The notes below the pieces were generated by a model that saw only the letters and a program-made list of their open reading frames with translations, searched no databases and was not told the origin of the DNA. A stretch of 64,000 bases of DNA from CAYVKM01 sp964452045 (lineage in GTDB: Bacteria > Calditrichota > Calditrichia > RBG-13-44-9): NCBI GenBank assembly GCA_964452045.1, contig CAYVKM010000004.1, positions 28,504 to 92,503 on the forward strand, written 5' to 3'. Every line of letters begins with the position of its first letter. The stretch's first letter is position 1. The translations under genes and the position numbers were made by a program. Below, piece by piece: positions 28,229 to 37,577 of this stretch.

Positions 28229-29376
28229 AAGAAAATCAAATAGATCGCTGGATTTTTTATACCGTTTTGGGATTGATGGCCTTTGGTATAATCATGGTAT
28301 ACAGTGCCAGTGCCTTTTATGCGGATAAATTCCGGCACGATCATCTTTATTATTTAAAGCGGCAACTGCTCTGGGTATTTCTGGGAATTATCCTGATTCT
28401 GGTGACCTATAAGTTCCCTTACGAAAAATTACAGAAAAAAACCTGGGTGCTTATTTTTTTCAGTCTGATTCTATTGATGTATCTGAATCTGAAAAGTGGA
28501 GGTCGCTGGATTCCTCTGGGATTTTTAAATATTCAGGTAAGTGATATTGCCCGGTTATCCCTCATCATTTTCCTGGCGGATTCGTTAAGCCGCAAGGAAC
28601 AATTTCTGGAAAGTTTCAAAGAGGGATTCATTCCTCATCTGTTCTATATCCTGTTGTTTGCCTTCCTAATTGTGATCCAACCGGATTTCAGCTCGGCATT
28701 TATGTTAGTGCTAATCGGCCTGGTAATTTTGTTTATTTCACCGATACCGGTCCGCTATTTTGTTTATAGTTTTCTGTTAATTGCCCCGGCTGCGGCATTC
28801 CTGATAAAAATTTCGGCCTATAAATTTGATCGGATTATTGCCTTTTTACATCCCGAACAGGATGGGCTGGGCAAAGGCTATCAGATACTACAATCCCTGA
28901 TAAGCCTCGGGGCAGGGGGTGTAACCGGGGTGGGATTTGCCCAGAGTAATCAAAAATTATTCTTTTTGCCGGAAGCGCACACAGATTTTATCTATTCCAT
29001 TATCGGTGAGGAATGGGGCCTGCTGGGAACGGTGTTTGTTTTAAGTCTTTTCCTTATCCTGATGATGCGGGGACTGGCTCTTACCCGAAAGGCACCGGAT
29101 AAATTTACCCGCTATCTGGCATTCGGATTAACTGCTAATCTGGTTTTTTATGCGCTGATCAATATGATGGTGGCAACCCATCTGGCCCCTCCCACCGGTC
29201 TTCCACTACCTTTTATCAGTTATGGGGGAAGTTCCATGTTGATATCCAGTATTTGCGTCGGACTGTTACTCAATATCTCAAATAATGTAAACTCAACCGT
29301 ACGAACCAGTAATTATCACTTTGCCAATCGGGCGGTGGAGAATTTCAAGAACCGTAAATTACGGTATGTCAGATGA
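28225..29376 (+). CDS. ftsW: Peptidoglycan glycosyltransferase FtsW
   Basis: A SEDS-family polymerase for septal glycan, partner of FtsI. It has 383 residues with about ten membrane helices. The family's conserved segments are present: MVYSASAFYA near the N-terminus, KSGGRWIPLG, QPDFSSAF, AHTDFIYSIIGEEWG with the catalytic-loop Asp, and PLPFISYGGSS near the end. Both ends share ATGA overlaps with neighbours. Confidence 0.96.
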   Translation: MKENQIDRWIFYTVLGLMAFGIIMVYSASAFYADKFRHDHLYYLKRQLLWVFLGIILILVTYKFPYEKLQKKTWVLIFFSLILLMYLNLKSGGRWIPLGFLNIQVSDIARLSLIIFLADSLSRKEQFLESFKEGFIPHLFYILLFAFLIVIQPDFSSAFMLVLIGLVILFISPIPVRYFVYSFLLIAPAAAFLIKISAYKFDRIIAFLHPEQDGLGKGYQILQSLISLGAGGVTGVGFAQSNQKLFFLPEAHTDFIYSIIGEEWGLLGTVFVLSLFLILMMRGLALTRKAPDKFTRYLAFGLTANLVFYALINMMVATHLAPPTGLPLPFISYGGSSMLISSICVGLLLNISNNVNSTVRTSNYHFANRAVENFKNRKLRYVR

Positions 29377-30503
29377 GTACCTCTTTATCTAAAATAATTT
29401 TTGCCGGTGGAGGTACCGGTGGCCATGTTTATCCGGCTTTGGCGACTATCGAAGCTCTGAAAAAGACGGGAAATTTTGATATCCTTTATATCGGGGGATA
29501 CCGCGGGATTGAAAAGGAAATTCTGCCGGGTCAGTCCATTGCTTTTAAGATAATCTGGATCTCCGGATTCCAGCGTTATTTCACCCTTCAGAATTTTCTG
29601 TTCTTTCTGAAATTGTTTATCAGTCTTATCCAAAGTACTATCATTCTTTTGAGATTTAAACCGGATGTGGTGGTAGGGACCGGCGGTTATGTGAGTGGTC
29701 CAGTGCTGTATATGGCGGCAAAATTTGGTTATCCGACCCTGATCCAGGAACAGGACAGTTATCCGGGTATCACTACCCGGTTGTTGGCCAGGCATGTGGA
29801 TGTTATCTGTTTACCGTATGCCGGTGTCGACCAACATTTGAAAAAGTCAAAAGGGAAAGTTGTCATCACCGGGAATCCAGTTCGGAGTTCTTTTAATCTG
29901 GTGGATAAAGCGCAGGCTGTGCAAACCTGGCAATTTGATCCGGATCGGCCGGTTGTTTTCATTTTCGGTGGTAGCCAGGGTGCGGAAGCGGTTAATCAGG
30001 TGATAGCCCAAATTGCTGATGAGTTTATTAAAGATTACCAGATTCAGATCCTCTGGCAGACCGGCAAGAAAAATTTCGAGGCTTACCGCCAATCGGAAAT
30101 TGGCCAAAACAAAAACATCTTGCTTAAAGCCTATATCGAAAAAATGGATCTGGCATATTCGGCGGCGGATATTATCATCAGTCGGGCCGGGGCGATAACC
30201 TTGGCCGAGCTTGCTCTGGCCGGTAAACCCTGCATTCTGGTGCCCTATCCGCATGCCGCAGCCAATCATCAGGAAAAAAATGCCGTGGCCATTGAGCAGG
30301 CAGGTGCAGCGATGGTGGTCCGGGAGGGTGATGATTTTAAGGATGATATGGTAATTGCTTTAAAGACCCTATTGGATAAACCGCAACTGCATAAACAAAT
30401 GTCTGAAAGTTGGCAGAAAATACGACAACCGGAGGCGGCTCAAAAAGTGGTAACTGAAATTTTACAGCTTATGGAAGGAAATGATGAACATCCGGCTCGG
30501 TAA
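29373..30503 (+). CDS. murG: Lipid II synthase MurG
   Basis: A peripheral GT28 enzyme adding GlcNAc to lipid I to give lipid II. It has 376 residues. The first G-loop GGGTGGH is at 12-18 with VYPAL. VVGTGGYVSGP and the C-terminal UDP-GlcNAc site SRAGAITLAEL follow, then PYPHAAANHQEKNA. The stop lies 23 nt inside murC in another frame. Confidence 0.97.
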   Translation: MSTSLSKIIFAGGGTGGHVYPALATIEALKKTGNFDILYIGGYRGIEKEILPGQSIAFKIIWISGFQRYFTLQNFLFFLKLFISLIQSTIILLRFKPDVVVGTGGYVSGPVLYMAAKFGYPTLIQEQDSYPGITTRLLARHVDVICLPYAGVDQHLKKSKGKVVITGNPVRSSFNLVDKAQAVQTWQFDPDRPVVFIFGGSQGAEAVNQVIAQIADEFIKDYQIQILWQTGKKNFEAYRQSEIGQNKNILLKAYIEKMDLAYSAADIIISRAGAITLAELALAGKPCILVPYPHAAANHQEKNAVAIEQAGAAMVVREGDDFKDDMVIALKTLLDKPQLHKQMSESWQKIRQPEAAQKVVTEILQLMEGNDEHPAR

Positions 30504-31905
30504 AATCAAAAACATTCACTTTGTCGGAATTGGTGGTATTGGCATGAGCGGTATTGCGGAAGTACTCATCAATCTGGGTTACAAAGTAACCGGTTCGGAT
30601 CGCAGCCTCACCGAGGTAACCGAGCATCTGGAGAAAATCGGAGCAAAAATTTATCCCGGCCACTCTCCGGAAAATGCCAAAAAAGCCGATGTGCTGGTTT
30701 ATTCCTCGGCTGTCACCCCGGATAATCCGGAAGTTCAGGAAGCCATACGGCGAAAGATTCCGGTGATTAAACGGGCAGAAATGCTGGCAGAGCTGATGCG
30801 TTTGAAATTCGGGATTGCCATCGCCGGGACCCATGGTAAAACGACCACCACCTCGCTGGTAGGGGCGGTACTTACTGCAGGTGGCCTCGATCCGACGCTC
30901 ATCATTGGCGGCCGGGTCAGGGCGTTGGACACCAATGCAAAATTGGGTGGTAGTGAATTTCTGGTGGCGGAAGCGGATGAATTTGACAAATCGTTCCTGA
31001 AATTAATTCCCACCATTGCCGTCATCACCAATATCGAAGCGGATCATCTGGATTCGTACGATGGCATTGAAGATCTGCATAATTCATTTATTGAGTTTGT
31101 CAACAAAGTACCGTTTTATGGGCGGGCGATTGTTTGTCTGGATAATCCCGGTGTCCAGGAAGTACTTAGCCAGATTCAGCGAAGTCTGACTAGTTTTGGT
31201 TTTAACAAACAGGCAGATTTCCAGGCCACTGGGATCAGGCAGAAAGCAGGTGAGATCAGTTTCGAAGTGGAGTTTAAGAATGAAAAATTGGGAAGAATCA
31301 CCCTCCAGATTCCCGGCGAGCACAATGTGCTGAATGCACTTGCCGCAATTGCAGTTGGGATGGAGTTGGATATTCCCTTTGAAAAAATAAAGATCGGTCT
31401 GGAGAAATTTACCGGTGTCAGGAGACGATTCGAAGTGAAAGGAGTCGTGAATGATATCATGATAGTGGACGATTATGCTCATCATCCGACGGAAATCTCC
31501 GCTACCTTAAATGGTGCCCGGGGTGGCTGGCCAAAGAAGAGGATAGCCGCTATATTTCAACCACACCTTTATAGCCGCACACGTGATTTCTTCAGGGAAT
31601 TTGCCCGCGCCTTTTTTCAGGCCGATCTATTAATTGTGACCGATGTTTACCCGGCCAGGGAAAAACCTATTCCCGGAATTGATGGTAAACTGATCGCCGA
31701 CATGGCCATTGAACTTGGTCACCGGGATGTCCATTACGTGCCGGAAAAGACTAAACTTACTTCTTATGTGCTTGAGTTACTTAAACCAAACGATCTGGTA
31801 ATTACCATTGGTGCCGGGGATATCTGGAAGGTGAGTGATGAGCTGGTAGAAAAGCTGAAAGAAAAATATAGCGCAGCAGATTCACCGAAGTTAAAAAAGG
31901 TTTAA
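30481..31905 (+). CDS. murC: UDP-N-acetylmuramate--L-alanine ligase
   Basis: Adds L-Ala to UDP-MurNAc, the first peptide-forming step. It has 474 residues. An N-terminal nucleotide-sugar domain (HFVGIGGIGMSGIAE) precedes the P-loop AGTHGKTTTT with K120. EADEFDKSFL, YAHHPTEI and FQPHLYSRT follow. The start is one of two adjacent ATGs inside the murG 3' end, with GGAAG upstream. Confidence 0.97.
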   Translation: MMNIRLGKIKNIHFVGIGGIGMSGIAEVLINLGYKVTGSDRSLTEVTEHLEKIGAKIYPGHSPENAKKADVLVYSSAVTPDNPEVQEAIRRKIPVIKRAEMLAELMRLKFGIAIAGTHGKTTTTSLVGAVLTAGGLDPTLIIGGRVRALDTNAKLGGSEFLVAEADEFDKSFLKLIPTIAVITNIEADHLDSYDGIEDLHNSFIEFVNKVPFYGRAIVCLDNPGVQEVLSQIQRSLTSFGFNKQADFQATGIRQKAGEISFEVEFKNEKLGRITLQIPGEHNVLNALAAIAVGMELDIPFEKIKIGLEKFTGVRRRFEVKGVVNDIMIVDDYAHHPTEISATLNGARGGWPKKRIAAIFQPHLYSRTRDFFREFARAFFQADLLIVTDVYPAREKPIPGIDGKLIADMAIELGHRDVHYVPEKTKLTSYVLELLKPNDLVITIGAGDIWKVSDELVEKLKEKYSAADSPKLKKV

Positions 31906-31915
31906 AGTTATCAGT

Positions 31916-32869
31916 ATGGCAGAAAGTCGAATACAGGAATTTGCGATTGAATTGTGGAACAGGTTTCCGGGGCAGGTTCGAAATAATGAACTGATGCGGA
32001 ACCATACCACCTACCGGGTTGGTGGACCCGCCGCGGCTTTTTGCCAGCCTGAATCAATAGAAGTGTTGGAAGAAATTGTCAAAACCTGTTACCGGGAGAA
32101 GACCCCGGTTTACCTGCTGGGGACAGGTTCAAATGTGCTGATACATGATAGTTACCTGGATATGATCGTGATCAATCTGGAAAAATGCTGCGCTGAACTC
32201 TCGCTGGATGGAAAGAAATTATACGTTGGTGCCGGGGTGCTGGTATCAGATCTGGTCGATTTTTGTGAGCAACACGATCTTGCCGGTCTGGATTTTATGG
32301 CGGGCATACCGGGAATGGTAGGTGGTGCCTTGCGCATGAATGCCGGTGCATTTGTTGGGGAAATTGGCGACCGGGTTCTTTGGGTGGATGCCATGTCTTA
32401 CCAGGGCAATACAATGAAAATAATAAAGGACGAGGCCGGATTTGGCTATCGCCAGGCGACCAATCTGCAGGATAAAATAATGCTTGGCTGTCAGCTGGAA
32501 CTTTTGGATGGATCCAGGGCGGAATTGCAAAAATCAAAAGAATCCTATCTGCAGCGTCGGGCAGATAAACAACCGCTGGATTATGGTTCTTGCGGCAGTG
32601 TGTTTAAACGTCCTCCGGGAAACTACGCTGGAGCCTTAATCGAGCAAACCGGATGCAAAGGATTGCGTATTGGCGGGGCAATGGTTTCGGAAAAACATGC
32701 CAATTTTATCGTCAACTATCAGGATGCTACTGCTATGGATATTTATCATCTGATCGCTGAGGTGCAGGAAAGGGTATTCCTGAAATTTAAGGTGTGGCTG
32801 GAACTGGAAGTGAAATTGATTGGGTTTTCTCCGGAAGAGGAAGCAAAAGTGAGAAATCCCCATGAATAG
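31916..32869 (+). CDS. murB: UDP-N-acetylenolpyruvoylglucosamine reductase
   Basis: An FAD/NADPH enzyme reducing the enolpyruvyl group to form UDP-MurNAc. It has 317 residues. HTTYRVGGPA, the FAD-binding GTGSNVLI, GIPGMVGGALRMNAGA and the catalytic-serine segment YGSCGSVFKRP place it in the shorter type II MurB group that lies in dcw clusters. murA is not in the window. It overlaps ftsQ by 8 nt. Confidence 0.96.
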   Translation: MAESRIQEFAIELWNRFPGQVRNNELMRNHTTYRVGGPAAAFCQPESIEVLEEIVKTCYREKTPVYLLGTGSNVLIHDSYLDMIVINLEKCCAELSLDGKKLYVGAGVLVSDLVDFCEQHDLAGLDFMAGIPGMVGGALRMNAGAFVGEIGDRVLWVDAMSYQGNTMKIIKDEAGFGYRQATNLQDKIMLGCQLELLDGSRAELQKSKESYLQRRADKQPLDYGSCGSVFKRPPGNYAGALIEQTGCKGLRIGGAMVSEKHANFIVNYQDATAMDIYHLIAEVQERVFLKFKVWLELEVKLIGFSPEEEAKVRNPHE

Positions 32870-33641
32870 ACAATACAAACTGGTCCCCCGGACAAAGCCG
32901 GAAAAAGCACCTTTCCCTTCGCTCGCCTCTGTTTTGGCGCTGGTTGTGATTGTGATGTGTGCCTATGGTTTTTTCCGTTTCACCAAGTATATGATTACCG
33001 ATAGTCAGATGTTCCTATTGAAAGAAATCAAGGTTGAGAATAACTACTATTTGGGCGAACAGGATATTATCCGGTTGGCCGGCATAAAGACGGGAGTCAA
33101 ATTATTTCAGGTTTCCAGGGAGGTCGTTATCAAGAAAATTCTTGAGAATCCTTATTTGGAAGGGGTGAGTATCGGGCGGTCGATTCCTTCGACGCTAATC
33201 ATTTCAGTGCAGGAGAGACAACCGGTCGCCTATCTGGTGGATCAGAAAATTTATATGGTGGATCCGGAGGGTATAATATTGCTTCAGAAAGAAGGGATGC
33301 AATTGCAGAATCTTCCCTTGATTACCGGTTTTACTGTAAATGAACTGTTAAAAGACCGGAGTCCCTTGTTCAAAGCGTTGAAACTGATTGAATTCATCAC
33401 CGAAGTAAATCCGGGTATTTTTCAATTTATCTCCGAGATTCATTTGTCCAAAAATGAACCGGCCGAACTCTTTCTGATCCGGGGAAGTGCCAGGGTTGAA
33501 CTGGGTGAATCCCAGATATATGAGAGGCTTTATTTACTGGGAGAGTTGATAAAACGGGCCGAGGTCCTGAATGAACTAAAAGATATAAAGCGAATAGATT
33601 TAACCTATAATAATAAAGTTTTTATCACGCGAAAAAATTAG
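32862..33641 (+). CDS. ftsQ: Cell division protein FtsQ/DivIB
   Basis: A bitopic divisome scaffold of 259 residues. A short basic cytoplasmic tail and one membrane helix (about 24-44) are followed by a POTRA domain (about 55-125, starting FLLKEIKVENNYYL and ending ISVQERQPVAYL) and a beta domain. The position between murB and ftsA supports the call. Confidence 0.92.
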   Translation: MNRQYKLVPRTKPEKAPFPSLASVLALVVIVMCAYGFFRFTKYMITDSQMFLLKEIKVENNYYLGEQDIIRLAGIKTGVKLFQVSREVVIKKILENPYLEGVSIGRSIPSTLIISVQERQPVAYLVDQKIYMVDPEGIILLQKEGMQLQNLPLITGFTVNELLKDRSPLFKALKLIEFITEVNPGIFQFISEIHLSKNEPAELFLIRGSARVELGESQIYERLYLLGELIKRAEVLNELKDIKRIDLTYNNKVFITRKN

Positions 33642-33650
33642 GATGTCAAA

Positions 33651-34883
33651 ATGGAAGGTCGAATACTTACCGGGTTAGATATTGGCACCACCAAGGTGTG
33701 TGCAGTGATTGTGAAGGAGGATCCCGGCGGCCGATTAAATGTGGTTGGAATCGGTAGTGCACCGTCCCACGGGTTGAGGAAAGGTGTGGTGGTCAATATC
33801 GAACAAACCGTACAATCGGTTCAGCAGGCTTTAAGTGAAGCAGAGCAGATGGCCGGGGTAAATGTGGATAGCGTTTTTGTGGGTATTGCCGGTGATCATA
33901 TTCGCAGTCTGAACAGCAAAGGGGTGGTCGGTGTTTCCCGTGATGATCATGAAATTACCGAAGAGGATGTGGACCGGGCCATCAGTGCGGCAAAAGCGCT
34001 GGCATTGCCCATCGACCGGGAAATTCTCCATGTTATTCCCCAGGAATTTATTGTTGATGATCAGGATGGAATTCCTGATCCGGTGGGACTTTCCGGGGTT
34101 CGGTTGGAGGTAGAAGTCCATCTGGTGACCGCTGCAGTGACCTCTGCCCAAAATATCGTTAAAAGCGTACAGCGGGCGGGTTATCAGGTAGAGGAGATTA
34201 TTCTGGAACCGCTCGCCAGCAGTCTGGCCGTATTGGATGATGATGAACGGAATCTCGGTATTGCCCTGGTTGATCTGGGAGGCGGAACAACCGACATTGC
34301 CATGTTTTTCGAGGGCCACATCCGGCACACCTCAGTGGTGGCCCTGGGTGGCCAACACGTGACTAACGATATTGCCATCGGTTTGCGCACACCGCCGGAG
34401 CAGGCGGAAACCATCAAGATTGACCATGGCTGCGCAATTGCGGAATTCATCAAACAAAATGAAACCCTTACCGTACCGGGAGTCGGCGGACGGGCGCCTC
34501 GTGTGATATCGCGGTCAGTATTGGTGGATATTATAGAACCCCGCATGGAGGAAATCCTGCGCTTGACTTATCAGGAAATGGAAAAATCTGATTTGCTTAA
34601 TCTGATGGCGGCCGGTGTGGTGATTACCGGTGGTGGTGCCATGTTAAAAGGTACCATAGAACTGGCAGAAAAATTATGGGGACTTCCGGTCAAACTCGGC
34701 CTTCCGAAGTACCTGGGTGGACTCACTGAATCCGTGAGAAGTCCTATTTATGCCACGGCAGTAGGATTGACCCTTTACGGACAAAGTTATCATGAAGGCA
34801 AATCGTTTCATAAACGCCGCTCGGATAACCTGTGGGAAGATGTAAGAGACAGTATCGCAACTTTCTTTAAACGGTTTTTTTAA
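33651..34883 (+). CDS. ftsA: Cell division protein FtsA
   Basis: An actin-like ATPase tethering FtsZ to the membrane. It has 410 residues. TGLDIGTTKV forms phosphate 1, VDLGGGTTDIA phosphate 2, and VVITGGGAMLKG the adenosine site. The C-terminus ends in a basic amphipathic stretch (DSIATFFKRFF) as expected for the membrane-targeting helix. The ftsZ ribosome-binding site begins 37 nt after its stop. Confidence 0.97.
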   Translation: MEGRILTGLDIGTTKVCAVIVKEDPGGRLNVVGIGSAPSHGLRKGVVVNIEQTVQSVQQALSEAEQMAGVNVDSVFVGIAGDHIRSLNSKGVVGVSRDDHEITEEDVDRAISAAKALALPIDREILHVIPQEFIVDDQDGIPDPVGLSGVRLEVEVHLVTAAVTSAQNIVKSVQRAGYQVEEIILEPLASSLAVLDDDERNLGIALVDLGGGTTDIAMFFEGHIRHTSVVALGGQHVTNDIAIGLRTPPEQAETIKIDHGCAIAEFIKQNETLTVPGVGGRAPRVISRSVLVDIIEPRMEEILRLTYQEMEKSDLLNLMAAGVVITGGGAMLKGTIELAEKLWGLPVKLGLPKYLGGLTESVRSPIYATAVGLTLYGQSYHEGKSFHKRRSDNLWEDVRDSIATFFKRFF

Positions 34884-34932
34884 TATGAAAATTATTAATC
34901 AATTAAATTTATTCTCTAACGAGGAGGTTCAT

Positions 34933-36126
34933 ATGAGTGATTTTGGACATCTGAATATTTTGCTGGACGAGAAGTTTGAAAACAGCGCGAAGATGAAAGT
35001 TATCGGAGTAGGAGGGGCCGGTGGAAATGCCCTCAATACTATGGTTGAAGGCGGTCTGCAGGGGGTAGATTTTATCTCTATCAATACCGATGCCCAGGCC
35101 CTGGAGCAAAACAAAGCACAGACGAAAATCCAGATCGGCAAAAGATTGACCCAGGGGCTTGGTGCCGGGGCAAATCCGGAAATTGGTCGCAGGGCAATCG
35201 AAGAGGATAAAGATGAAGTGATAGAAGCCGTTCAAAATGCGGATATGGTTTTTATCACTGCCGGTATGGGCGGTGGAACCGGGACTGGTGCTGCGCCAAT
35301 CGTGGCCGAAATTGCCAAAGATCATGGCGCTTTAACCGTAGGTATTGTCACCAAACCATTCCATTTTGAGGGAATGAAGCGGATGCAGCGGGCAGATCAG
35401 GGAATTGAGGAGCTCCGCCGGAATGTGGATACTCTGATCATTATTCCCAATCAGAGGCTCTTTGCAGTGGTCGATAAATCCACCCCGTTACTGGACGCAT
35501 TCAAGGTTGCCGATGAAGTCCTGCTTCATGCAACTAAAGGTATCTCCGATTTAATTGCCATACCCGGTCTGATTAATCTGGATTTTGCCGATGTCCGTAC
35601 GGTGATGGCGGAGATGGGTCACGCCCTGATGGGTACCGGTTATGCCAATGGCGAAGGAAAGGCGGTTCAGGCTGCCCAACAGGCCATCAGCAGTCCTCTG
35701 CTGGAGGGCGTTTCAATAAAGGGTGCCCAGGGTGTACTGGTGAATATTACCGGTGGTTCGCAAATGACCCTGCATGAAATCAGCGAAGCCACCACAATTA
35801 TTTATGAAGAGGCCGGAGATAAAGCCAATATTATATTTGGTGCAGTGATTGACGAAAATTTACAGGATTCAATCTTTGTTACGGTCATTGCAACCGGTTT
35901 TGATTCGGATACCCGCTTTCAGGCTGTTCCGAAAAGGGTTGAGGAAAAGGAACAGGAGCGAGTTAATCTGGATTTGCCAACGTTCATGAGGGAAAAACAA
36001 AAACAGCAGAACGTTGCCAAAACTATTTCCTTAAAACAGGAAACTCCCAAGGAAGAAAACGGCGATCTGAAGTTACCGTTGGATGATTTTGATATTCCGA
36101 CATTCTTGCGAAAACAAATTGATTGA
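34933..36126 (+). CDS. ftsZ: Cell division protein FtsZ
   Basis: A tubulin-like GTPase forming the division ring. The start is the ATG at 34933 because a strong GAGGAGG (34921-34927) lies 5 nt before it; a longer in-frame ATG at 34885 has no such site. The 397 residues hold KVIGVGGAGGNA, the tubulin signature GGGTGTG (113-119) and NxxFAD-like INLDFADV. The C-terminal peptide is LDDFDIPTFLRKQ, a match to the conserved tail that contacts FtsA. It is the last gene of the dcw run. Confidence 0.97.
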   Translation: MSDFGHLNILLDEKFENSAKMKVIGVGGAGGNALNTMVEGGLQGVDFISINTDAQALEQNKAQTKIQIGKRLTQGLGAGANPEIGRRAIEEDKDEVIEAVQNADMVFITAGMGGGTGTGAAPIVAEIAKDHGALTVGIVTKPFHFEGMKRMQRADQGIEELRRNVDTLIIIPNQRLFAVVDKSTPLLDAFKVADEVLLHATKGISDLIAIPGLINLDFADVRTVMAEMGHALMGTGYANGEGKAVQAAQQAISSPLLEGVSIKGAQGVLVNITGGSQMTLHEISEATTIIYEEAGDKANIIFGAVIDENLQDSIFVTVIATGFDSDTRFQAVPKRVEEKEQERVNLDLPTFMREKQKQQNVAKTISLKQETPKEENGDLKLPLDDFDIPTFLRKQID

Positions 36127-36134
36127 ACTGTCAC

Positions 36135-36172
36135 AGGCCGGCGGTTATGAGTCTAACTGCTGGCCTTTTTTT
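36135..36172 (+). terminator. Rho-independent terminator after ftsZ
   Basis: A 13-bp stem (36135-36147 with 36154-36166, including two G-T pairs) and a 6-nt loop are followed directly by a run of T to 36172. It lies 9 nt after the ftsZ stop and closes the dcw cluster. Confidence 0.85.
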
Positions 36173-36233
36173 ATCCCTTTCTGACAATATTTTAAAAATT
36201 ATCAGGTATAACCCGGTGCCTCAGAATTAAATA

Positions 36234-37145
36234 TTGAGCTTACCTGAGTTTTATATTATCTTTAAAGCTGATTATACATTCGAGGTAAAATTGATTGAAA
36301 CCGGTCTTCAGTTAGAACATATTTTGAATTTACTGGATGATGAAAGCCGGGAAATTCAGAAGATTCTTCGCCAGACAATTTTGGATAACAGCCTGGAGTT
36401 TATCCTTGGCAAAGAGTCAGTCTATGAGAACTTAAGTGAAACACATCGTCAGTTGCTGGACGAGCTATATCTGGAATTGCATTTTGAATTGGTTTATTCG
36501 GCCATGCAGCAATTACTTTCCTATAACCTGGAAGATCTGGATCTGGAAAAAGCGGTTTTACTTCTGACTTACTGGAACTCTTCCAGGGTGAAACTCCCTG
36601 ATATTATCAATGAACTGGATGAAATTGCTGCCGAGATCAGAAAGTCAATTCCCACAACCGGGCATCCTTTAAGTTTTATTGATACGGTAAGTGATTTTTT
36701 AAATAAAAATTTAGGTTTTCGGGGAAATTCTACCGATTACTACAATCCGGATAACAGTTTTATCGACAAGGTATTGGAAACCAAAAACGGCATACCCATT
36801 ACCTTATCAGTGATTTATATTCTTATCGCCAGACGCCTGGATTTACCGATATTAGGAGTCCCAATGCCCGCCCATTTTATCATAAAATATGATGATGGGA
36901 TAGATGAAATTTTCTTCGATCCTTTTTATGGTGGAAAAGTTTATTCACGACAGGAATGTCTAAAATATCTGGAACAAGCAGATATCGAAGATCATGATAA
37001 AGTCTTGGATGGTTGCTCTAATTTTGATATCATCCTGCGCATGATGCGAAATATCCATCTGGTCTATTCTTCCTATAAGGATGAAGCTCAAAAAATTTCC
37101 GAAATAGAACAGTTATTGAGTCTGGTAGAACAAAACTTCAAATGA
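36234..37145 (+). CDS. SirB1/transglutaminase-like TPR family protein
   Basis: A 303-residue protein of the SirB1 (YchA-like) family. It has a transglutaminase-fold core with NLGFRGNSTDYYNPDNSFIDKVL and the NGIPITLSVIYILIARRLDLP block (about 184-204), then PAHFIIKYDD. Family function is poorly known; E. coli members affect regulation indirectly. The start is TTG with no strong Shine-Dalgarno, so it is uncertain by a few codons. It overlaps the DUF2203 gene by 4 nt (ATGA). Confidence 0.88.
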   Translation: MSLPEFYIIFKADYTFEVKLIETGLQLEHILNLLDDESREIQKILRQTILDNSLEFILGKESVYENLSETHRQLLDELYLELHFELVYSAMQQLLSYNLEDLDLEKAVLLLTYWNSSRVKLPDIINELDEIAAEIRKSIPTTGHPLSFIDTVSDFLNKNLGFRGNSTDYYNPDNSFIDKVLETKNGIPITLSVIYILIARRLDLPILGVPMPAHFIIKYDDGIDEIFFDPFYGGKVYSRQECLKYLEQADIEDHDKVLDGCSNFDIILRMMRNIHLVYSSYKDEAQKISEIEQLLSLVEQNFK

Positions 37146-37540
37146 ACCAAGAATTGAGACACACCATACACTTTAGCATTGCCGAAGCCATCGAAACACT
37201 GCATACCATGAAACCGATGATTCAGCGGATGCGGGAGTTGTCAAAGAGATTACTGCAGGAGGGATATGATATTTATCATATGAATATATCCAATGGTTTT
37301 GGCAATAACGGACATGGTGAAATTTCCGGGAAAATGGAAATGCTGATCGATGTTCTAAAAAAGTTGATATCTGCAGGGATCCAGATAAAAGGTCTGGAGG
37401 AAGGACTGGTGGATTTTCCCCATATCCGCTCCAATGGTGAAGAAGTATACCTGTGTTACAAGTATGGTGAGGATTCGATTAATTACTGGCACCGGATTGA
37501 TGCCGGTTTTGCCGGAAGACAACCTCTTTCTTCCATATAA
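37142..37540 (+). CDS. DUF2203 family protein
   Basis: A 132-residue cytosolic protein matching the DUF2203 pattern: an early helix FSIAEAIETLHTMKPMIQ, then GLVDFPHIRSNGEEVYLCYKYGE and a terminal WHRIDAGFAGRQPL. The function is unknown. It is translationally coupled to the SirB1 gene and lies 37 nt before the pyruvate dehydrogenase cluster, which may put it in the same transcript. Confidence 0.85.
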   Translation: MNQELRHTIHFSIAEAIETLHTMKPMIQRMRELSKRLLQEGYDIYHMNISNGFGNNGHGEISGKMEMLIDVLKKLISAGIQIKGLEEGLVDFPHIRSNGEEVYLCYKYGEDSINYWHRIDAGFAGRQPLSSI

Positions 37541-37577
37541 CAGATCATAAAATAAACGAAAAACGAGGAAACCTGGA